Shown here: positions 57,249-64,000 of the stretch, piece by piece
How the letters are laid out: each line of letters begins with the position of its first letter
How positions within the stretch are numbered: position 1 is the stretch's first letter
The notes under the pieces: generated by a model
Databases searched by the model: none
The model's input: only the letters and a program-made list of their open reading frames with translations
Told to the model about the DNA's origin: nothing
Assembly: GCA_963513935.1 (NCBI GenBank)
Contig: OY740768.1
Coordinates: 14,243,993 to 14,307,992 of the forward strand
DNA length: 64,000 nucleotides
Source: Aphrophora alni
Lineage: Eukaryota > Arthropoda > Insecta > Hemiptera > Aphrophoridae
Direction of reading: 5' to 3'
Translations under genes and position numbers: made by a program

Positions 57249-59060
57249 GATATGTTTAATATAGAAAAAGTAATGTGATGGTTCTAGAAATCGATTTCGA
57301 GTATTTTTGTGGATTTATTTGTCTCGAGACGCTTTGAATCCATAAAATTTATTATTTTTTAAATAATTTCCATTTTTCTGTCTTTGGGATTTTTTTTTTC
57401 AATTTGTCCTTTGATAACTGATAATTTGATGGTAGCTACTACAAGAAAAAAAAAAAGAAATTGGTTTTAACGATTTGTAGCATCTAACGACCCACGACGA
57501 TACATACCTTCACCGCCGATTTCAATCAAATGCTGTTTACCTGACGGCCTGTAAACAGACGACGTTCATGGCTTATTTTGACTTTTTAATTGACAACTAT
57601 CGAACGGACGATTAGTTTTGTTTAGTTTTTATTTAATTTCGGGATGGTTGAGTGAGAAAGTTTGTGCAGTGTTTTTGTACAATTTATTTCCCGTTGCGCC
57701 GATTGGGTAGTAGAATTTCATTCGTTCGAATTGTAACTCGGTAGAATGTTTATTACACATAATTGAGTAGGTTTTATCTATACCGAGAATTGTCCTTTGT
57801 CTGACAATTCTACAACTTAACAACTTTTGAAGAACAGTTCATTCAGTAGGATTTAAAAACAATCGTGTCACAAGTTCATATCAATATTTGTAACCATTAC
57901 TTCTTTCTGAGATGTTGTTTCCTTCAGAATAATTTCACTCGATGTAACTTAAATGTAGGGTTAATCGAATATATCTCTACTGAAGGACCCACAAGGCCCA
58001 CATTGCTACAAATCACAATGTCTGTGATGTTATTCTTCATTGGTTATTACAAGTTAGAATCTTAGTATACATAATTTAAAAATTGTTAATTCAGTTACGT
58101 GAATTGAAGAGCCTGTTTATGTAGTTCCATATCAAGTTGAAACTTCTACAAGCTATTAACAATTCCACTAATTCAGAGCTCTCGTGGAAACGTCAACACC
58201 GGCGTTTATGGAAAGTCCACCGATCCTGTGGAAAGCTATACTTGGACACCTTTCAACATCATTCAAGCTATTGTTAGAGAATCTGCAAGATAGCAAACGT
58301 GACTTTTTCGATTCGAATTTTCATTCCAACGACACAAGAAATTTGTATTTTGTTTTTCTTCTTATTCTTTAAAGCTAATTTCGTGTGGATTATATATTTC
58401 TAGCATTTAATTTTTTATTCAGATTACCAAAGTATTCAATACTTCAAACAAGTGATAGTGTACCTGTAATCAGTAGATTTCGTTCTTTGGATCTTTTAGT
58501 AGATACAATAAGTTTAAACCTAATATCGATAGTGTGCTACTAAGTTGTAACAGTAAATAATACCACATGTACTGTAAACAGGGACACCATTCGGATGGAT
58601 GAAAATAAGTTAAATTTAATCGTTGGCTTGCTCCTGGTATTGCTGAATTTTCCTGTACCTAGCGATCAGTATAAACCCTAGACTATAATCCTTTATCCCT
58701 ATCAATGGTGGCCCAACTTTGTTCATATCACATTGAGTTTTACATCAAGTTTTAGAGGTAATCTCAGGGAACAAAACGGTATAACTAGTGTGCAAGTAAT
58801 AATTTATTTTATATTTGTATAATCCAAATTTAAGAATCGTGGAGGTTTTTATTTTTTGTTCGTTCAGGTAAAAATTTTTCATGATCAGGTTTTAGAAAAC
58901 AGTTCAAATATGATTTTAATTTTACGTTTTTTTAAAACTATATCCTCTTTTACATTATAATATTTTAATACTTTGCAGTTCGCACTGTCCGTATCAGGTC
59001 TCTCTTATCCAACTCTTGTTCTATTCTGACACCTTCGTTATTAGAGTATTCAAGGGTCTA

Positions 59061-59061
<1 letters not shown>
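57249..59061. other. AT-rich non-coding stretch
   Basis: Several short frames (57823-57629 minus, 57865-58065 plus, 58184-58372 plus) lack motifs and splice context. No gene is supported. Confidence 0.4.

Positions 59062-59091
<30 letters not shown>
59062..59091. repeat. (AT)n microsatellite
   Basis: About 30 bp of alternating AT, a few bases before the perfect palindrome. Confidence 0.9.
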
Positions 59092-59097
59092 TAATAT

Positions 59098-59159
59098 CAT
59101 ATCGATATTTGTCCTTGATCTTACAAGATCTTGTAAGATCAAGGACAAATATCGATATG
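59098..59159. repeat. 62-bp perfect palindrome
   Basis: Each half is CATATCGATATTTGTCCTTG + ATCTTACAAGA and its exact complement follows with no spacer; the centre is between 59128 and 59129 (AAGA|TCTT). It is not low-complexity. It can extrude as a cruciform. No target duplication is seen around it. Confidence 0.97.
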
Positions 59160-59280
59160 CCTTTATGGAAAGAATTTTATTCTCAAATTTTCAAACAATT
59201 TATAGAAGCACACAAACAAAAATACAGTTAAAACAGGATTTCGCTTTGCTCGATCAACTACATAACTGTTTCTCTACTAC

Positions 59281-59322
<42 letters not shown>
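59281..59322. repeat. (AT)n microsatellite
   Basis: A 42-bp AT run. The plus-strand frame 59165-59371 reads through it as Tyr-Ile repeats and is not a gene. Confidence 0.95.
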
Positions 59323-59327
<5 letters not shown>

Positions 59328-59759
59328 TATTTAATATAAGAAATACATCAATCCCGATTAAAAAAATCTAGACTTTATTTAACGTAAGTAGGTCAGATCT
59401 GTTGTTAATGTGAACATTAGCTTATACTATTACAAGACATTAACAGCTTCTTGTAACATTTACACGTTTTGTGCAATATCTATAATAAACATTTCAATAA
59501 GATATTTAATTAAGAGTGAGCGATAAATGCTTATCTTGATGATTGAGAACCACTTTCACATACAAACCCGTCTTACTGGATTCATGATAATTGTCAAATA
59601 ATATTTGTTTCTTGATTGGAAGGAACTCTACAGTCGTTTGTTCCAAACTTATGTTTGATGATTCTAGGCTACTCTAGCGGTGATTACACCTCATGGAGCG
59701 ACATTTTGTTATCCTAATTTTAATACTATTACACTGAAAGCTTCAACTGATTTATACCG
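59323..59759. other. AT-rich non-coding stretch
   Basis: Nothing recognised. Confidence 0.4.
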
Positions 59760-60190
59760 TACTAGCTGTACCCGGCCACGCGTTGCTGTGGCTCATCTGG
59801 TTAAATGGAAATAAATAAAAGACGTAAAAAAAATAATAACTAACTATATTAAAGAAAATTTTATTTCCAAAAAAAATTGAAAATTGTATCTATTACTTAT
59901 TTTTATGTCATATTAATAATAATAAAAATATATATAATATATCAATTGGTTTTGTATTTATATCCATACTAATATTATAAAGACTTAAAATTTATTTCTT
60001 TGTTGTATGTATGGGGTTAATCTCTGGAACTACTGAACCAATTGAAACATTTTTTTAAAATAAAAAAACTACACAATCCCAGAGTAACATAGAGTAGGAT
60101 TCATTTTGATAAAAACATTTTTTATATTCCATAGGCTATTTGTAAATTTATTTTGAAAATCGTAAAGAATCGTTGGGCATTAAACCCAGC
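59760..60190 (+). repeat. Relic of a widely dispersed arthropod-type repeat
   Basis: It begins tactagctgtacccggccac + gcgttgctgtggc, a phrase typical of very common dispersed repeats in insects. It continues with actaatattataaagactta and ctctggaactactgaaccaa, the same phrase order as many such repeats, and ends near taaacccagcgtctagcagc. The exact class (LINE tail or Helitron-like) cannot be told from this fragment. Confidence 0.5.
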
Positions 60191-62943
60191 GTCTAGCAGC
60201 TGTAGTATCAATAAATAAACAACATTATGAAAAACTAAAAAATTACTATTGAAAGATGAAATTTATAAATATCAATAGAAACGTACTATGCCAAAGATGT
60301 GCACAACAACATAATTTATATGTGTATGTTGCCATTAAGGTAGGTAAAATAAATTAAATGTAATTTTAGGTTAGGCCTAGAAAGATGAACCAATACATAT
60401 TTCTTGAATGTACCTATTTGCATTCATTACCATAGCAGCCAATTTAATAAAATAACTGATGAAACAGTTGATTCGGATGTCCATCTAGTACAAATAATAT
60501 TTATAAGTTAGGCCTAGATTGAACCAACACATGTTTCAACACACACAAACCAATAAAAGCTTGCGTTAAGATATTTAAAATTAAGGAAACAATATGTTAC
60601 AATCTAATTTTAAAAATAGACATATTAGAATTTAATAGTAGGCCAATTTATATATGATAAATGATATATTTTATAAATTGAAAATTGCGTCTTTTATTTA
60701 TAACAATACAAAATCTCTGTCCTAATTAATATTCCCGAGAAAATAACATTGTGTACAATAACCTGCTTTAAAAAAGTTATTATTTATATTATATACAATT
60801 TCTATTCATATCGGCGAAGAAAGTCCCGCGATATTCTTCTCCAATCACAAACTTCTCTGGGCGTGTATTTTATAACTAACGTCTTGCTTCTAATGGTCGC
60901 CATCTTAATTCCAGATTTTCGTTCATATTTCCACAAATTATGTCTTTGTTATTAAATATTTATATGAACTCAGGTGATGTTTTATATTTAGAAATATCTA
61001 CTTCGTATTTCTGTATATCTCATTTTGTCTCTAGGTCTTCTGTATTTTTATAATCGGCGAAAGATCGGAGTTATATTTTCAATTCGGTTATTTTCCAAGT
61101 TGACCTTTCACGTCTAGATAAAAACAAATTATTTAAGTTTTCTTGTCTTTAACTGTGTGTTGTTATTTTTTATGGATTAATCAAATTCTTAGGCGCAATT
61201 TTAATATAGGTTTTGATTTGTTTTAGATTGACAATTTTCTGGATTAGTTATAATTGGGTCGGAAAGTATTAGATTTAGAATTTGTTTTGATTCGAGTTTT
61301 ATCTTTTTGCCGCTAGGCGCGTGTATGTTGACGTTTAAAATTAAATGAATGGAATTGACTTTTTTTTTTCTTTTTGTATTTAATACCCTTTAAAATTAAA
61401 ATTTCGCAAAATCCTTTCTTAGTGAGCGTCTATGACCTCATACAAATATGCCTTTAAATTTTGGTATCAATATCTTTGTTGGTTTTTGCTCTACGTTGAT
61501 TCTCTGTCAGTCATTCATTCAGTCAGTCAGTCAGGACAAAGCCGTTTATATATGTAGTGATTTTTAACAATAATCAATTGGGTCAGTCCGCTTAGTGATT
61601 TATAAAATGTTTACTAAATTGGAAAATATCTACTAGCTATTTTATTGAGGCTGTATTTTGACTCTTTTATTCTGCAGAAACGGTTTCGACCGGAAACAGA
61701 GAAGCTGTGGAATACGTTCTTATTCTTCATTTTTTAACGAAAAAATTGCAAACTCATTTCAAACGTAATGTTTCGTAGACACAAATAAAACCATTGAATT
61801 TTATGGTAATGGAAGCTAATTGGGCGTTTATTAAACGTTATCAGACAGCGAAAAAGAAAAGTCTTGAAGACCAATAGGACTGAAAATATGATGTAGAGTT
61901 GGACAGAAGATGGTCAAAATTGTAAAATAATATTATTCCGATTCTGTATCTTTATATTTTGCAAATTTTAACAAAGAAAATGCAGCCAACCACACCTTAT
62001 TTGGACATTTACAAAACTTACGAAAATACAGCGGTTCAAAGTGCAAAACACAATAATAAATGGCTCATTTTTCTTATCATTCAGAGGGATTTCTAGGATA
62101 GAATTATAGAGTTTTGTCAGCGGTTATCAAGGATAGCCTACTTCAAAAAACAAAAAACAGCGAGGAAAGAATTCAAAAACTATTTTTTTAACAAAGGGAA
62201 GAACGGAACGTTTCCTGGTAAGATAAATACCATTAATTAAAATGTATTATTAATAAAATAAATAAATAAAAATCGTCCATAATTGTAATTTATAAAATAG
62301 TATAATCAGTTTAAAAAAAAAATCAACCCACAACAATTAACAATTAATACAATAGTCTACAAGGAAATATCATAGCTTTTCGGTTGACATCTCCTTTGTT
62401 GGGGCAAGACTGTGGCATGCACCAAAAGAAATTTTCCACTGTGATTTGAAACAATTCACATTTGTCTCATGCCACAGAGTTACCATATTACGTCATGTCA
62501 CAAAAGTTTCCTGGTTTTATTCCCCACTTAACACTTCTTAAGCTCATAAAAGGTAGTATGTTTCAAAACAAATGTGTTGTACTTTATCTAACATACTATT
62601 GGTACAACATTTATTTATCTTAATTCACAGAATGTATAAATACCAGTACATCACATAACTTTCTAACCTACAAATTAATTTCAAATCATCAGCTTTTCTC
62701 TTCATTTCATTTACTTTATAATGCGTACGAAGGTTATGTGTTATGCTTATATAAATAATACCTGCGTAATCGTGATAAAATGGTACTCCAGGTTTGGTCG
62801 TAATGATCATTAAAACGAGAGGACAAAAATGTTTATAGGTTCAACTGTTGCTTTACAATTTTGAAACAAAATGAAAATTGAAATTGAATTTAGAAAAATG
62901 AAATACACATGGCTAGTGAATTTGCAACCCGCCCTATAACGTT
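60191..62943. other. AT-rich non-coding stretch
   Basis: No gene. A short cattcattcagtcagtcagtcag simple repeat lies at 61510-61532. The frames 60749-60955 and 62810-62625 lack motifs. A family B-like word (tcacataactttct) is at 62650. Confidence 0.4.
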
Positions 62944-63090
62944 GTTTAAAGCTAAAAAACTCTCAGTCGTTATCGCCTAAAAAAAATAAAATAAATTTGG
63001 AAACTTAGCTCTCTAATACTCTAATAGCGTCAGAGTGGGAAGAGAACAAGAGTTGGTCAAGAGAGAAAGAAGAAATATAGGTTTGAGCAA
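62944..63090 (+). repeat. Element A copy, proximal part
   Basis: gtttaaagctaaaaaactct + cagtcgttatcgcc, then ctctaatagcgtcagagtgg and agttggtcaagagagaaaga. It closely resembles the 39508 copy and is cut before the gatctaaccc block. It faces the inverted copy at 63100-63352. Confidence 0.7.
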
Positions 63091-63099
63091 ATCCATTCT

Positions 63100-63352
63100 A
63101 CCTACACTCAGAAGATCACTTTAATATGTACGGGCTTGGCAATCCCGAAGTTCTAGCTGGATCTACACATTTTTCATGTAGTCTTGGGTTAGATCCATTT
63201 CTTTTATTTTTCTCAACAGTTCTTCTTGATGACTTCTTGTTCTTTTAGACTCTGACGCTATACAAGTATTCCAGGTGGCTTTTTTTTATAACATTTTCTT
63301 ACTCTTTTGTAAAGCGATGATGACCGAGAGGTTTTTTTTACTTTTAAACAAG
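63100..63352 (-). repeat. Element A copy, near full length, inverted
   Basis: Reversed order: tacgggcttggcaatcccga, agctggatctacacattttt, catgtagtcttgggttagatcc, gactctgacgctat, gcgatgatgaccgagaggtt, and an A-rich end (aaacaagaggggaaaaac). With 62944-63090 it forms an inverted pair about 10 bp apart. Confidence 0.75.
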
Positions 63353-64000
63353 AGGGGAAAAACAATTTTACAGGATGGGGGTGCAAGTATAATCATTTTA
63401 TTAACGACCGGCATGTTATTATGACGGTTAACAAAATTTATCTTCACATATTTCTTGTCTCATCAAACGCTTTAAAATGATATATCGCATAACCATAAGC
63501 CCGATTTATATTTTTGACTTACCTCCCCGTCCCCTCCCCCCCACCACCGATTTATATCCAGAATTGACGAACGTGCGCAGGATAGAAGGACTATAAAGAT
63601 GTCGGAAACCTAGTTAAGCTATTAACAAAATTAAGAGTGTTGCAAAAACTCACCCATCTTGTATAAATAACATAGATTATATTTACAACCAAAACCCTAT
63701 TCGGGATGTAAGCAGGTGTGAAAGTTAACATCCCAGAACCTAAATTTATTTACTAATAATTCACCACCAAAATACCTCCATGTTTTACAAACTACACAAC
63801 TAATAACATAAACTCGATAACTTGGTATAAATAAGAGTTGTTCTCAGTGAGGCAATGGACATATTTGAAGCGACGGACGGACACAAGATCTTTATCTCCC
63901 CGCTCAGCAGCTTCGTGCCGCTGGTTTTGACACACGTTTTGAAAACCGTAATTCAATTCCAGTTTTTTTTTAACCTTGTAGCGCCTCATTTCAACTTGTC
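63353..64000. other. Non-coding stretch with a G-run motif on the minus strand
   Basis: 63520-63547 on the minus strand reads GGTGGTGGGGGGGAGGGGAC + GGGGAGG, which satisfies the simple four-run G-quadruplex rule, and is followed by GTAAGT. The minus-strand frame 63989-63792 has no motif. No gene is supported. Confidence 0.4.

Overview
This is an AT-rich piece of animal nuclear DNA, most likely from an arthropod. Reasons: (AT)n microsatellites are everywhere, a predicted intron is close to 10 kb, there are short interstitial TTAGG/CCTAA tracts (the common arthropod telomere unit), and the mobile-element relics are of insect-typical kinds (Jockey-type LINE, mariner-like, Merlin/ISXO2-like). The species cannot be fixed from the sequence alone. 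Nothing suggests a bacterial or organelle origin. No complete host gene is visible. || Host gene signal: the best is on the minus strand. A first coding exon (27049 down to 26935) has a CpG-containing upstream region and a consensus GTAAGT donor. A phase-matched 47-nt exon lies at 17170-17124. Together they give an acidic N-terminus followed by a Cys-rich segment, family not recognised. The rest of that gene was not found. || Mobile elements: the only intact open reading frame is the reverse-transcriptase half of a 5'-truncated Jockey-type LINE (about 27663-29772), with a 13-bp target-site duplication and a poly(A) tail. Decayed relics include two mariner-like transposases (2755-2890 minus; 18300-18985 plus), a Merlin/ISXO2-like DNA transposon with ~105-bp terminal inverted repeats (44000-45208), and RNase H pieces of other LINEs (10800-11140 plus; 36830-37450 minus, with a homologous minus-strand copy at 51490-52090). 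|| Repeats dominate the window. There are four long tandem arrays: 38-bp unit at 6387-7367, 131-bp at 15583-16927, 97/162-bp at 30540-31670 and 86-bp at 55917-57248. An unrecognised ~250-bp dispersed family (called element A here) has about eleven full or partial copies, two of them arranged as inverted pairs. One of those pairs is a 164-bp almost perfect inverted repeat enclosing a 268-bp (GA)n tract (50791-51404). Three short insertions (4453-4557, 19453-19594, 42680-42833) each have 12-13 bp target-site duplications, and two of them end in a long hairpin. There is also a 62-bp perfect palindrome (59098-59159). Between these lie AT-rich stretches in which I see no gene. || The most novel material is therefore repeat biology: the hairpin-ended insertions, element A and its inverted arrangements, and the array whose short unit looks like a deletion derivative of a longer one. 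I saw no obvious multi-gene system.
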